This document shows, piece after piece, positions 10,342 through 19,905 of a stretch of DNA of 64,000 bases. The stretch's first letter is position 1. The number at the start of each line of letters is the position of its first letter. Position numbers and translations under genes: made by a program. The stretch covers positions 1-64,000 of the forward strand of contig NZ_JAJLQY010000015.1 in the NCBI RefSeq assembly GCF_020991275.1, written 5' to 3'. The DNA is from Actinocorallia sp. API 0066. Its GTDB lineage: Bacteria; Actinomycetota; Actinomycetes; Streptosporangiales; Streptosporangiaceae. The notes under the pieces were generated by a model that saw nothing but the letters and a program-made list of their open reading frames with translations, did not search any database and was not told the origin of the DNA.

Positions 10342-11733
10342 ATGACCACGCAAGACACCCTCCCCGCACGGATGACAGCCCGGGAGCGCGCTGTCGTCGC
10401 CGTCCTCCTGACGGCCGGGTTCACCCTCGCCGTCGACTTCTCGATCCTCAACGTCGCGCTGCCCGTCATCGGCGCCGATGTCGGCTTCTCGACCGGGAGC
10501 CTCCAGTGGATCGCCACGTCCTTCGCGCTCGCGGCGGCGGGCTGCACCCTGTTCTTCGGCAGGGTCGCCGACCTCGCCGGACGCCGCCGCCTCTTCCTGC
10601 TCGGCATGGCGCTCCTCGGCGCCTCGTCGCTCGCGGGCGGCCTCGCGCAGGGCCCCGGCGTCCTGCTGGCCGCGCGCGTCGCCCAGGGCCTCGCGACGGC
10701 CATGGTGACGCCCTCCGCGCTCGCCCTCCTCACCACGGGCTTCCCGGCCGGGCCCGCGCGCGACAGGGTCCTCGGCCTCAACGGGGCGCTGATGGCCGCC
10801 GGGTTCACCACGGGCGCGCTGCTGGGCGGCCTGCTCACCGGCACCCTGAACTGGCGTTGGGCGTTCTTCCTCAACGTCGTCGTGGCGGCCGCCGTCCTGG
10901 CCGTCGCGCCCCTGGTGTTGGGCGAGAGCCGGGCGGAGCGACGGCCGCGGCTGGACGTCGCGGGGGCCGCCACCGTCACGCTCGCGCTCGTCGCGCTGGT
11001 GTTCGGGGCGTCGAGCGCGGGCGAGCACGGGTGGGGCGATCCGCGCGCGTGGGGCGCGCTCGCCGTCGCGGCGGCGCTGCTCGGCGTCTTCGGGCTGGTC
11101 GAGGCGCGGGCGGGGGAGCCGCTCGTGGCGCTCGGCGTGCTGCGGCGGCGGCCCGTCGCGTGGGGGAACGCCGCCGGTTTTGTCGCGTTCGCCACGGAGA
11201 CGTCGCTGGTGTTCGCGTTGACCCTCTACCTCCAGGACGTCCTGGGCTTCTCGCCGCTCGTCGCCGGGCTCGCGTTCGCCGTCCTGGGCGCGGGGACGGT
11301 GCTGGGCGGGTTGATCGCGCCGCGCGTCATCGCCGCCGTCGGCGCGGGCCGGGCGATCGCGCTGGGCCTCGCCGTGCAGGCCGCCGCGACGCTGCCGCTG
11401 GCGTTCGCGGGGGAGGGGCGCGGCTGGCTCGTTCCGCTGCTCGCCCTGACGTTCACCGGCGGCGTCGCCAACCTCGTCGCGATCGTCGGCTACGTGGTGA
11501 CGGCGACGTCCGGCCTCCCCGCCGCCGACCAGGGCCTCGCCTCCGGCCTGGTCACCCTGAGCCAGCAGACCGGCATCGCCCTGGGCACCCCGCTCCTGGC
11601 CGCCGTCATCACCGCCCGCCTGGACGCGGGCACCCTCCCCGCCCTCCACACCGCCTTCACCGTCAACGCCCTCACCACCGCCACCGCCGCCACCCTCCTG
11701 GCCCTCGCCCTACGCCGCGCCCCAAGCCACTAG
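10342..11733 (+). CDS. DHA2-family MFS drug exporter (EmrB/QacA type)
   Basis: A 463-residue transporter with about 14 hydrophobic segments. It shows DFSILNVALPVIGADVG in helix 1 (DHA2 motif D1), GRVADLAGRRRLF as motif A, and an ARVAQGLATAMVTPSALALL motif C-like helix. Proton-driven efflux of drugs or dyes is the family role. The ATG at 10342 begins the typical short basic N-terminus. It is divergent from the XRE gene, and a strong hairpin follows its stop. Confidence 0.88.
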   Translation: MTTQDTLPARMTARERAVVAVLLTAGFTLAVDFSILNVALPVIGADVGFSTGSLQWIATSFALAAAGCTLFFGRVADLAGRRRLFLLGMALLGASSLAGGLAQGPGVLLAARVAQGLATAMVTPSALALLTTGFPAGPARDRVLGLNGALMAAGFTTGALLGGLLTGTLNWRWAFFLNVVVAAAVLAVAPLVLGESRAERRPRLDVAGAATVTLALVALVFGASSAGEHGWGDPRAWGALAVAAALLGVFGLVEARAGEPLVALGVLRRRPVAWGNAAGFVAFATETSLVFALTLYLQDVLGFSPLVAGLAFAVLGAGTVLGGLIAPRVIAAVGAGRAIALGLAVQAAATLPLAFAGEGRGWLVPLLALTFTGGVANLVAIVGYVVTATSGLPAADQGLASGLVTLSQQTGIALGTPLLAAVITARLDAGTLPALHTAFTVNALTTATAATLLALALRRAPSH

Positions 11734-11750
11734 ACCCCTGTACGACGCGG

Positions 11751-11783
11751 AAGGCCGTCCCGCCGGGTGGGCGGGACGGCCTT
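11751..11783. terminator. Bidirectional terminator between exporter and ino1
   Basis: AAGGCCGTCCCGCC (11751-11764) and its exact complement (11770-11783) form a 14-bp stem with a GGGTG loop, flanked by A and T bases. It lies between two convergent stops (11733 and 11806) and can serve both. Confidence 0.85.
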
Positions 11784-11805
11784 TGCCGTGTTCGGTACTG
11801 GCTGG

Positions 11806-12885
11806 TCAGCGCTCGGCGTCGCCGCGGATGAACGCCTCGACGGCCTCGCGGGCCTGGTCGTCGTTGTACTGCTCCGGCGGCGACTTCATGAAGTAGGAGC
11901 TGGCCGACAGGATCGGGCCGCCGATACCGCGGTCCTTGGCGATCTTGGCGGCGCGCACCGCGTCGATGATGACGCCCGCGGAGTTCGGGGAGTCCCAGAC
12001 CTCCAGCTTGTACTCCAGGTTCAGCGGCGTGTCGCCGAAGGACTTGCCCTCCAGCCGCACGTACGCCCACTTGCGGTCGTCCAGCCACGGCACGTGGTCC
12101 GACGGGCCGATGTGCACGTCGGCCTTGGCCATCTCGTGCGGGATCTGCGACGTCACCGACTGCGTCTTGGAGATCTTCTTGGACTGCAGGCGCTTGCGCT
12201 CCAGCATGTTCATGAAGTCCATGTTGCCGCCGAAGTTCAGCTGGTAGGTGCGCAGCAGCTCAACGCCGCGGTCCTCGAACAGCTTCGCCATGACGCGGTG
12301 CGTGATCGTCGCGCCGACCTGCGACTTGATGTCGTCGCCGACGATCGGGACGCCCGCGTCCACGAACTTCTGCGCCCACTCGGGGTCGGAGGCGATGAAC
12401 ACGGGAAGCGCGTTCACGAACGCCACCTTCGCGTCCAGCGCCGCCTGCGCGTAGAAGCGGTCCGCGTCCTCCGAACCGACCGGCAGGTAGGACACGAGCA
12501 CGTCGACCCCGGCGTCCTTCAGGGCCTGGACGACGTCCACCGGCTCGGCGTCCGACTCCTCGATCGTGTCGAGGTAGTACTCGCCGAGGCCGTCGAAGGT
12601 GGGGCCGCGCTGCACGGTCACCCCGGTCGGCGGGACCTCGGCGAACTTGATGGTGTTGTTCTCGCTGGCGTGGATGGCGTGCGCGAGGTCCTGCCCGACC
12701 TTCTTGGCGTCAACGTCGAACGCCGCCACGAACTCCACGTCGCCCACGTGGTAGTCCCCGAACTGAACGTGCATCAGCCCAGGGACCCGCTGGTCGGGAG
12801 CCGCGTCCTTGTAGAACTCGACACCCTGGACGAGCGAAGAGGCGCAGTTGCCCACTCCAACGATGGCTACGCGCACCGAACCCAT
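11806..12885 (-). CDS. ino1: Inositol-3-phosphate synthase
   Basis: A 359-residue actinobacterial-type myo-inositol-1-phosphate synthase, which makes inositol phosphate from glucose-6-phosphate for phosphatidylinositol lipids and mycothiol. The N-terminus carries the NAD-binding loop [13 protein letters not shown] (about 5-17). Family motifs include [11 protein letters not shown], the active-site [13 protein letters not shown] segment and [13 protein letters not shown]. The ATG at 12885 follows GGAG by about 8 nt; an open frame upstream overlaps the PadR gene and is not needed. It lies 52 bp downstream of the PadR gene on the same strand, the arrangement found in mycobacteria. Confidence 0.95.
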   Translation of the reverse strand: MGSVRVAIVGVGNCASSLVQGVEFYKDAAPDQRVPGLMHVQFGDYHVGDVEFVAAFDVDAKKVGQDLAHAIHASENNTIKFAEVPPTGVTVQRGPTFDGLGEYYLDTIEESDAEPVDVVQALKDAGVDVLVSYLPVGSEDADRFYAQAALDAKVAFVNALPVFIASDPEWAQKFVDAGVPIVGDDIKSQVGATITHRVMAKLFEDRGVELLRTYQLNFGGNMDFMNMLERKRLQSKKISKTQSVTSQIPHEMAKADVHIGPSDHVPWLDDRKWAYVRLEGKSFGDTPLNLEYKLEVWDSPNSAGVIIDAVRAAKIAKDRGIGGPILSASSYFMKSPPEQYNDDQAREAVEAFIRGDAER

Positions 12886-12937
12886 CCGGTTGCTCCTTTT
12901 CTCTAACTCACCGGGGTCTGGGGTGATCCCCAGGCTC

Positions 12938-13573
12938 TTATGAGGGCGACGTCCCTTGCGGGGCGTCGTTGTCATTGTCGTCTTGTCTGTCGTCCTGCCG
13001 CTGCCGCCCGACCTCGTCGGCCGCTTTGGCATGCTCGCGTCCGATGAGCTCGTTCAGCCACCTGACCTCGCGCTCGACCGATTCCAGGCCGTGGTTCTGG
13101 AGCTCAAGGGTGTAGCTGTCCACTCGTTCGCGGGTGCGGGTCAGTGCTGTCCGCACCTGCTCCAGGCGCTCCTCGAGGCGGCTTCGCCGGCCCTCGAGGA
13201 TGCGCAGCCGCACGTCGGCGCGGGTCTGGGCGAAGAAGGCGAAATGTACGCCGAACCCCTCGTCCTCCCACGCCGCGGGCCCTGCCTCGGTGAGGAGCTT
13301 CTGCAGGTGCTCCTTCCCCTCGGCGGTCAGCTTGTAGACGATCTTGGCTCGTTTGCTCTGCAGTGCGCCCGTGGGCTGCTCGTCCTCGTCCTCGGTGATC
13401 AGCCCCTGTGCGAGGAGCTGCTTGAGGCACGGGTAGAGCGTCCCGTAGGAGAACGCGCGGAACATGCCGAGCAGGGTGTTGAGCCGCTTGCGCAGCTCGT
13501 ACCCGTGCATCGGGGACTCATGGAGCAGCCCGAGCACGGCGAGTTCCAACACGCCGCCCCTCTTGCCGACCAT
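12938..13573 (-). CDS. PadR-family regulator upstream of ino1
   Basis: A 211-residue PadR regulator. The winged helix ([23 protein letters not shown] and [18 protein letters not shown], about residues 8-60) is diagnostic. A long helical C-terminal part ([33 protein letters not shown], quoted in pieces) is a coiled-coil dimerisation region, and the tail is Asp/Asn/Gln-rich. It probably represses its own promoter through inverted repeats 27-58 bp upstream and may co-transcribe with ino1. The link to inositol synthesis is by conserved neighbourhood. Confidence 0.88.
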   Translation of the reverse strand: MVGKRGGVLELAVLGLLHESPMHGYELRKRLNTLLGMFRAFSYGTLYPCLKQLLAQGLITEDEDEQPTGALQSKRAKIVYKLTAEGKEHLQKLLTEAGPAAWEDEGFGVHFAFFAQTRADVRLRILEGRRSRLEERLEQVRTALTRTRERVDSYTLELQNHGLESVEREVRWLNELIGREHAKAADEVGRQRQDDRQDDNDNDAPQGTSPS

Positions 13574-13599
13574 CGTTCCCTCCGCGGTAGCTCAGCCAG

Positions 13600-13643
13600 A
13601 TGTATCGTGGAAATGTATCGAGCCGATACATCGCAAAGATACG
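13600..13643 (-). promoter_or_regulatory. PadR-type operator region
   Basis: ATGTATCG occurs at 13600-13607 and 13613-13620, and its complement CGATACAT at 13624-13631, so 13613-13631 is an 8-bp inverted repeat around AGC. A further GATACGTA follows at 13638. ATGT...ACAT palindromes are the known PadR binding pattern. The site precedes the PadR start at 13573. Confidence 0.6.
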
Positions 13644-13848
13644 TAGTGTTAACCAACTCCGCAAGCTGCCTCATTCGTCACATCCGAGTAGGAACCGTGT
13701 GCCCGATCCGGCACCGTGCAGGCGGAGCCCGTCGGTACGATGACCCGTTAGACACCTGACGCTGCTGGGCTATGCCCCCCGTTAGACCGGCCCCGGCAGT
13801 GCCGCCGTGCGGGGTCCCCCGGCCTCGCACCCCAGCTGAAGAGGTCGT

Positions 13849-16779
13849 GTGAGTACTCCGCCGTACGGATCCGGTGGCCCCTCTGGGGACCTGCCGGAGG
13901 ACGACTGGTTCCGGCCAGCGCCTCCCCAGGGGCGCGAACAGATCTATCGCGAGTCCCAGTACGGCAACTCTTCGCCACCGCCCCAGTACGGCGCGTACGA
14001 CGACTACGGCTACGAGCAGACGACCTACTCGGGCCCGCAGGCTGGAAACGGCTACGCGGCCCCCGGCGGCTCCGCTTCCGCGTCCGGCGAGTACTACGAC
14101 GACCGGACCACCTTCGACGGCTCGGCGGCGGGCGGCTACTACGACCAGCCCTACGCCGACGGCACCGCCTACTCGGACGGCACCGCCTACTCGGACGGCC
14201 CGGCCTACTCGGACGGCACCGCCTACCCCGACCAGACCTACGCCGACCAGAACGGCTACTACGCCGACCACAACGGCACCGTCGCGCTCGGCTCGGTCGG
14301 CCACCCCGACGCCCCCCCGAACGGCTACGACCCCTACGCCGGCGACCCCGCCGTCACCATGCTCGACAACGGCGCCCCCATCCCCCCCGGCGGCCCCTCC
14401 GGCCCGGACGGCGGCGACGGCAGGGGCGACGACGGCCGAGGCGGCGGCAAGAACGGCAAGCCCCCCAAAGCGGCCTGGAAGAAGTACATCCCCAGCTGGA
14501 AGATCATCGCCGGTGTCTGCGTGGCCGGTCTCCTCGCCGTCACCACGATCATCGTCGTCGGCTACAACACAACACCCGTCCCCGACCTTGACAAGAACCT
14601 CGTTGAGGGCGTTGACGACCAGGGCTCGAACGTCTACTGGGCGGGCAAGAACCCCAAGGCGATGTTCCGGATCGGGACGAACCGCGAATACGTCTCCATC
14701 GACCAGATCCCGCTGCACGTCAGGCAGGCGGTCATGGCCGCCGAGCAGCGCTCGTTCGAGACGGACCCCGGCTTCTCCCCGCGCGGCCTGGCCCGCGCCG
14801 CCTTCAAGACGGTGACGGGCGGCACCGTCGAGGGCGGTTCGACCATCACCCAGCAGCTCGCCCGCAACCGCCTCAACACGCTCTCGAAGGACCGGACGAT
14901 CACCCGGAAGATCAAGGAGATCTTCACGGCGATGAAGCTGGAGGGGAAGTACTCCAAGGACAAGATCCTGGAGAGCTACCTCAACACGATCCCGTTCGGC
15001 CGGATGTCCGACGGCATCCAGGCGGCGGCCCGCTCCTACTTCCACAAGAACGTGGACAAGCTCACGATCGAGGAGGGCGCCCTCCTCGCCGCGATGATCC
15101 AGCAGCCGGGCTACTTCTGCACCCAGTGCGACGAGAACGACCCGGCCCGCAAGGCGCTGGTCTTCCGGTGGAACTACGTGCTCAACGGCATGGTCACCGA
15201 GGGCTGGCTCGGCCAGGCCGAGCGGGACAAGATGGAGTTCCCGAAGACCAAGAAGAGCTGGATCTGGACGAAGGGCGACAGCCAGGAGTCCTACATCCGC
15301 GACCGCATCCACACCGAGCTGTCGCAGATCCCGAACTTCGACGTGGAATCCGTCACCACCGGCGGCTACAAGATCTACACAAGTCTCAACCCGACGCTGA
15401 TGAAGTACGCCAAGGAAGCGGTCATCGAGAACGCTCCCAGCGTGACGTCCAAGGAGATGCGCAAGCTCATCCGCTCGGGCCTCGTCGTGGTCAATCCGAG
15501 GAACGGCGCGATCGTCGCGTTCTACGGCGGCAACCCGAACCGCGAGGAGTCGAACGCCGCCCTGGTCGACCGCCCGCAGATCGGATCGTCCTTCAAGCCC
15601 TATGTGCTGGCGACCGCGCTCTCGGAGGGCGTGAACGTCAAGTCGCTCATCGAGGGCCGCGGCCTCGTCTGCCTGGACCCGCGGACCGGCGACGCCATCA
15701 AGGGCGCGGGCAACGAGGCGGCGTGCGCGGCCCGAAACGGCTACTGGATGCGCAGCAAGCACAGCCTCGGCCAGGCGATCACGCTCATCAAGGCGACCGA
15801 GCAGTCGATCAACTCCTCGTTCGTCAAGCTCGGTCTGAAGATGGGGCTTGACAAGGTCATCGACGAGGCGGCCGCCTTCGGCCTCCCCAAGGACAGCATG
15901 GAGCCGGTGCCGTCGCTGGCGCTGGGCGTCGCCAACGTCTCGGCGATGTACCAGGCGTCCGGCTACGCCGCCTTCGCCAACGGCGGCAAGGCCGTCACCC
16001 CGCACCTGGTCAGCAAGATCACCCGTATGGTGGACGGCAAGGAGGTCTCGGTCCCGCTGCCCTGGAACAAGGGGGGCAAGCAGGTGCTGACCGAGGACCA
16101 GGCGGCCCAGGCCACCGAGGCGATGCGCGCCGTGATCACCTCGGGCACGGGTACCGGCGCCCGCCTCGCCAACGGCCAGCCCGCCGCGGGCAAGACCGGC
16201 ACCACCGACGAGGGCGCGGCCCTCTGGTTCGTCGGCTACACCCCGCAGTACTCCGCCGCCGCGACGGTCTTCCACCAGAACAGCAAGTCGATGGATCCCT
16301 ATCTCGGCCAGGGCGCCTACGGTGGTGTGTTCCCCGCGCGGATCTGGAAGGCGTTCATGGACAAGGCGCTCTCCAACAAGGACATCGCGCAGTTCCCGAC
16401 GCCCACATACAGCGGTGAGCTGGTGAAGTACGACACGCCCAAGCCCAAGCCGACGAAGACCGATAAGTGCGGCGTGCTTGAGCAGATCACCAACCAGTGT
16501 GACAACGACAACCCCGGTGGCCACCAAGGCGACCTGCCCGGCTGCAACGTCGGCCAGCTGCCTCCGGCGTGTGACGCCAACAAGCCGCCGCCCGGCACCG
16601 AGAACAACCCGCCGGGCTGGTTCTGCGCCATGCACGGCGACTACCCGGCCTGCCACCAGGGCAACCCGGGCGGGCCGATCGACAACGACGGCGACGGCAT
16701 TCCCGCCGATCAGGACCCGAACGACAACGACCCGTACTGGCCGCCCCCGGACCAGCAGGGGCACCGGCAGAACGAGTAG
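13849..16779 (+). CDS. Class A penicillin-binding protein (PonA-like)
   Basis: A 976-residue bifunctional peptidoglycan synthase. Residues 1-215 are a Gly/Tyr/Asp/Pro-rich cytoplasmic tail with SDGTAYSDG-type repeats. One transmembrane helix follows near 217-240. The GT51 domain has AEQRSFETDPGFSP near 297 and GGSTITQQLARN near 330. The transpeptidase has GSSFKP near 580, SIN near 660 and KTGT near 782. The C-terminus is Pro/Cys-rich and ends in Asp/Asn repeats (DNDGDGIPADQDPND) like thrombospondin type 3 calcium loops. The usual Glu-Asp of the first GT51 motif reads Glu-Gln. Start is GTG. Position matches mycobacterial ponA1. Confidence 0.92.
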   Translation: MSTPPYGSGGPSGDLPEDDWFRPAPPQGREQIYRESQYGNSSPPPQYGAYDDYGYEQTTYSGPQAGNGYAAPGGSASASGEYYDDRTTFDGSAAGGYYDQPYADGTAYSDGTAYSDGPAYSDGTAYPDQTYADQNGYYADHNGTVALGSVGHPDAPPNGYDPYAGDPAVTMLDNGAPIPPGGPSGPDGGDGRGDDGRGGGKNGKPPKAAWKKYIPSWKIIAGVCVAGLLAVTTIIVVGYNTTPVPDLDKNLVEGVDDQGSNVYWAGKNPKAMFRIGTNREYVSIDQIPLHVRQAVMAAEQRSFETDPGFSPRGLARAAFKTVTGGTVEGGSTITQQLARNRLNTLSKDRTITRKIKEIFTAMKLEGKYSKDKILESYLNTIPFGRMSDGIQAAARSYFHKNVDKLTIEEGALLAAMIQQPGYFCTQCDENDPARKALVFRWNYVLNGMVTEGWLGQAERDKMEFPKTKKSWIWTKGDSQESYIRDRIHTELSQIPNFDVESVTTGGYKIYTSLNPTLMKYAKEAVIENAPSVTSKEMRKLIRSGLVVVNPRNGAIVAFYGGNPNREESNAALVDRPQIGSSFKPYVLATALSEGVNVKSLIEGRGLVCLDPRTGDAIKGAGNEAACAARNGYWMRSKHSLGQAITLIKATEQSINSSFVKLGLKMGLDKVIDEAAAFGLPKDSMEPVPSLALGVANVSAMYQASGYAAFANGGKAVTPHLVSKITRMVDGKEVSVPLPWNKGGKQVLTEDQAAQATEAMRAVITSGTGTGARLANGQPAAGKTGTTDEGAALWFVGYTPQYSAAATVFHQNSKSMDPYLGQGAYGGVFPARIWKAFMDKALSNKDIAQFPTPTYSGELVKYDTPKPKPTKTDKCGVLEQITNQCDNDNPGGHQGDLPGCNVGQLPPACDANKPPPGTENNPPGWFCAMHGDYPACHQGNPGGPIDNDGDGIPADQDPNDNDPYWPPPDQQGHRQNE

Positions 16780-16803
16780 CGACGCCCGAGGTGTGCGCGA
16801 CGG

Positions 16804-16827
16804 GGGCCTGTGCTTCGGCACGGGCCC
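16804..16827 (+). terminator. Hairpin terminator after the PBP gene
   Basis: GGGCCTGTGC and GCACGGGCCC form a 10-bp stem (one G-T pair) closed by a TTCG tetraloop, 24 bp after the PBP stop. No T run follows, which is common in high-GC actinobacteria. Confidence 0.6.
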
Positions 16828-16902
16828 TCGCCCGTTTCGCCCACCAGCGGGTTTACCGGTGTTTACCGACGCCACAGGTCGACCGTGGTAGAACGCCTCA
16901 GT

Positions 16903-18879
16903 ATGAAGAGCCTGATCCCCCGGGGCGTCGATCGTGCCTCGGTCGGCACGTGGCTGCTCGCCTCCCTCGCGGTGGCCTGGTTCTCGATCGTGGTGATCCG
17001 CGTGATCCCCCACGACGGGCCCTGGCCCGACTACCTGACGCGGTGGAACCGCTGGGACGCCGACCGCTTCTGGTGGCTGGCGACCTACGGCTACGAGGGC
17101 GGCCCTCCCGGTGTCTACGACCCGGCGAGCTGGCCCGCCTTCTTCCCGGGCTACCCGCTCGCCATCCACCTCGTCGGCTTCGTCGTCGAGGACTACCGCG
17201 CCGCCGGGCTCCTCATCTCCTTCCTCGCGGGCCCTTGTGTCGCCCTCGCCCTCTCCCGCCTCGCCAACCACCCGCGTCCCCCCACCGACCCTCACAACGC
17301 CGTTCCCACCGAACACAACACCCCTGACAACCCCCGCGACCCCGCCTACGACCCGCCCCAGAGCAACAGCGCCGACCCGTCCGCAGCCGCCCCGCACAGC
17401 CCCCCGACCGCCCCACCCCACGGCCCTGGCCCCGGGCCCACCCCAGCCGCCGACCTCACGGCCGGCCCTCACAACCGCCCACACGACTCGCCTCACGACG
17501 CCGGGCACGAGCCGACCGAAGACGCCGACCTCACGGGCGCCGACCACGATCGCACCTACGACTCGCCTTACGGAGGCGGTGCTGGGTCGGCCGCGGACGC
17601 CGACCTCGCGGGTGGTGCTCGTGACCACGTTTACGGCTCGCCCTACGGCAGCGACGATGAGTCGGCCGCGGACGCCGACATCACAGATGACCCGCACAAC
17701 TCCGTAGACGCCCCGCCCTACGGCGTCGGTGGTGGGTCTCCTGCGGGCGCCAGCCTCGCGGGTGGTGCTCGGGATCGCGCGGACGGCTCGCCTTTCGGTG
17801 GTGGTGCGGAGTCGGGGGGTGCTCGTCGGCAGTCGGGGCTCCGGGGATCCGGGTACGGATCGCTTGGCGGTGGTCGGGCGGAGCCGGGTGGGACCGGGGG
17901 GCCTTGGGCGGTGCGGGCGGAGGCCGTCGGGTACCGCAGGCGGGGTGAGGTGTCGGGGCGGGTCGGGCAGGCGGGCTCGAACGGCGTGGGGGACGTGCAC
18001 GGGGGCTCCGGGGGTGCTCGGGTGCTGGTCGGGGGACGGCCGACGGGGGCCACGGCGGAGGTGCGGGTCGGGCGTGGGCCCGGACGGGCCGAGGCCGCCG
18101 TCAAGCGGGTGCGGGGCGACGGCGAGTGGTGGCGTAGTCCCGGGTTCCTCGCGGTGCTGGCGCTCGTCACGAGCCCGTGCGCGGTGTTCCTGTTCGCCGC
18201 GTACTCCGAGGCGCTGTTCCTGGCCTTGGCGGTGCCCGCGTGGCTGCTCGCCAAGAAGGGCCGCTGGGACCTCGCGGTCCTGCTGGCGGCGGGCTCGTCG
18301 GTCGTCCGCATCACCGGCCTGTTCCTGGCGCTCGGCCTCGTCGTCGAGTACCTCGTCGGCGAGAACGGGCGCCGCGGGTCGGTCGGCTGGCGCAAGGCGC
18401 CGCTGCTGGTCGTGCCGTTTGTGCCGATCGCCGCCTACATGGCCTACCAGTGGCGGCGGACCGGCGACATGATGGCCTGGCAGCACGCCCAGGAGAAGGG
18501 CTGGAACCGCCACACGGTCATGCCGTGGGAGGCGCTGAAGACGACCTGGTACAACGCGTTCGAGATCCAGTCCGAGTGGACGAACGCGTTCCGCGTCGAG
18601 ATCTTCGCCGCGGGCGTCGGCGTCCTCCTCGTCGCGTGGCTGCTGTACCAGCGCCAGTGGCCCGAGACCGTCTACGTGGCCACCCAGCTGGCCGCCTTCA
18701 TGACGTCCAGCTTCTACCTGTCCATCGGCAGGGCCACCCTCCTGTGGTTCCCGCTCTGGATCGCCCTCGGCCACCTGATGGCCCGCCACCGCTGGCTGCT
18801 CGGCGTCTACCTCGCCCTCTCCGTCCCCCTCATGGCGGCCTTCGTGGCCTCCTTCACCCAAGGCCAATGGACCGGCTGA
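16903..18879 (+). CDS. PIG-V-like membrane mannosyltransferase with long disordered insert
   Basis: A 658-residue polytopic protein. The start resembles PIG-V/GT-C enzymes: after the first helix comes LTRWNRWDADRFWWLATYGYEG, with WDA...F as the acceptor-side acidic motif, then FFPGYPLAIHLVG. The C-terminal half holds at least six helices with TSPCAVFLFAAYSEALFLAL, typical of the family. Between them, from about residue 118 to 405, lies a charged Pro/Gly/Asp-rich stretch with four imperfect ~26-residue repeats (SAADADLAGGARD...GSPYGGG). The family predicts polyprenyl-phosphate-mannose-dependent glycosylation outside the membrane; the insert is unusual. Synteny places it beside ponA as in mycobacteria. 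Confidence 0.75.
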   Translation: MKSLIPRGVDRASVGTWLLASLAVAWFSIVVIRVIPHDGPWPDYLTRWNRWDADRFWWLATYGYEGGPPGVYDPASWPAFFPGYPLAIHLVGFVVEDYRAAGLLISFLAGPCVALALSRLANHPRPPTDPHNAVPTEHNTPDNPRDPAYDPPQSNSADPSAAAPHSPPTAPPHGPGPGPTPAADLTAGPHNRPHDSPHDAGHEPTEDADLTGADHDRTYDSPYGGGAGSAADADLAGGARDHVYGSPYGSDDESAADADITDDPHNSVDAPPYGVGGGSPAGASLAGGARDRADGSPFGGGAESGGARRQSGLRGSGYGSLGGGRAEPGGTGGPWAVRAEAVGYRRRGEVSGRVGQAGSNGVGDVHGGSGGARVLVGGRPTGATAEVRVGRGPGRAEAAVKRVRGDGEWWRSPGFLAVLALVTSPCAVFLFAAYSEALFLALAVPAWLLAKKGRWDLAVLLAAGSSVVRITGLFLALGLVVEYLVGENGRRGSVGWRKAPLLVVPFVPIAAYMAYQWRRTGDMMAWQHAQEKGWNRHTVMPWEALKTTWYNAFEIQSEWTNAFRVEIFAAGVGVLLVAWLLYQRQWPETVYVATQLAAFMTSSFYLSIGRATLLWFPLWIALGHLMARHRWLLGVYLALSVPLMAAFVASFTQGQWTG

Positions 18880-18887
18880 CCCCGGCG

Positions 18888-19758
18888 TCAACGGCGGCGG
18901 GGCGGGGCGGTGCGGCGCTCCCAGCGGGTGATGCGGGTGGCGATGGCCGCGAGGCGGTACGCGGACGGGTTCCAGCCCGCGGTCTGGAGCATGGTGAGCC
19001 AGGCGGAGAGGTAAAGGTGCGGGGCGGGTTCGGAAGTCCGCGGTGACGGGGAGGACGCGCCAGCCGTGGGTGGCCAGGATCTTGCGGCGGGCCTCGTCGC
19101 GGGCGCGGTTCGCCGGGCCGGTGTGGTGGGACTCGCCGTCGTACTCCAGGGCGCACCGGTGGACGGGGTCGCCGAGGTCGAGCCGGTAGCGCGTCGGCGC
19201 GGCGGGTAGCTGGCAGACGAGCTGGGGAAAACCGGCGTCCACCACGATTCCCCGCACGAGCGACTCACCGGGCGACTCCGACCGCGCGTCGCCCATCGAG
19301 ATCACCGCCGCCGCCTGGGCTCGCCCCGGCCCCCGGACCCGGCGCGCCCGCACCGCCAGCGCCTCCCGCGCCAGACCGCGCGCGAGCCCCTGGTCCACCA
19401 GCGCGAGCGCGTCGTACCGCGCGAGCGCCCGCGCGCAGTCGAACACCGTCCGCTCCATCGAAGTCACCCGAACCCCACCGACCTCCACGACCTCTTCCTC
19501 GGCGATCTGAATCTCGGTGGTGCCGCCGCCGGGCGGCGCGCCGCGCGCGATCGGCACGGCGACGTCGAGCGGGATCGCCTCCGGCGGCTGGCGCGGTAGT
19601 TCGAGGCCCCAGAGGTGCGCGGCGGTGCGGAGGATGTGGACGGCGGACGGGGCGGCGCGGGCGAGGAGCCGGGCGCGGGCGGCGAGCGGGCCGTGCCCGG
19701 CGAGGCGCAGCACGGTGTACCGGGCCGGGGTGAACGGAAAAAGTGTTTGCTGTGTCAT
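18888..19758 (-). pseudogene. DUF559/AbiEi-like endonuclease-fold protein, frameshifted
   Basis: From the ATG at 19758 the frame encodes an AbiEi-like N-terminal region (VTSMERTVFDCARAL) and a Vsr/DUF559-type endonuclease fold: GESLVRGIVVDAGFP, then ALEYDGESHHTGPANRARDEARR and GWRVLPVTADF. After that the frame loses all similarity and runs on antisense through the glycosyltransferase gene. Shifting one base near 19031 restores a sensible end (EPAPHLYLSAWLTMLQTAGW to RRTAPPRR) stopping at 18888. One extra C in TTC-C-GAA explains it. The intact protein would be about 290 residues. It may be a real pseudogene or a sequencing indel. Confidence 0.6.
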
Positions 19759-19905
19759 GACCTCAGTTTGCGCTCCGCGACAACGTCAAAACGCTCCGCG
19801 CACAAATCTGTGGATAACTTTTCTCGGGGCCGTGTCCGGTTTGCACGTCGTCGACGGGGGCTGACAGGGTGGCGACCGTCCTGCACCGAAAGATCCGGGA
19901 GCGTC

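Noticed and set aside
13678-19758. A 2026-codon minus-strand open frame
   Set aside because: Only its first ~240 codons are coding (the DUF559-type gene); the rest is antisense to the PBP and glycosyltransferase genes and arises from GC-rich codon structure.
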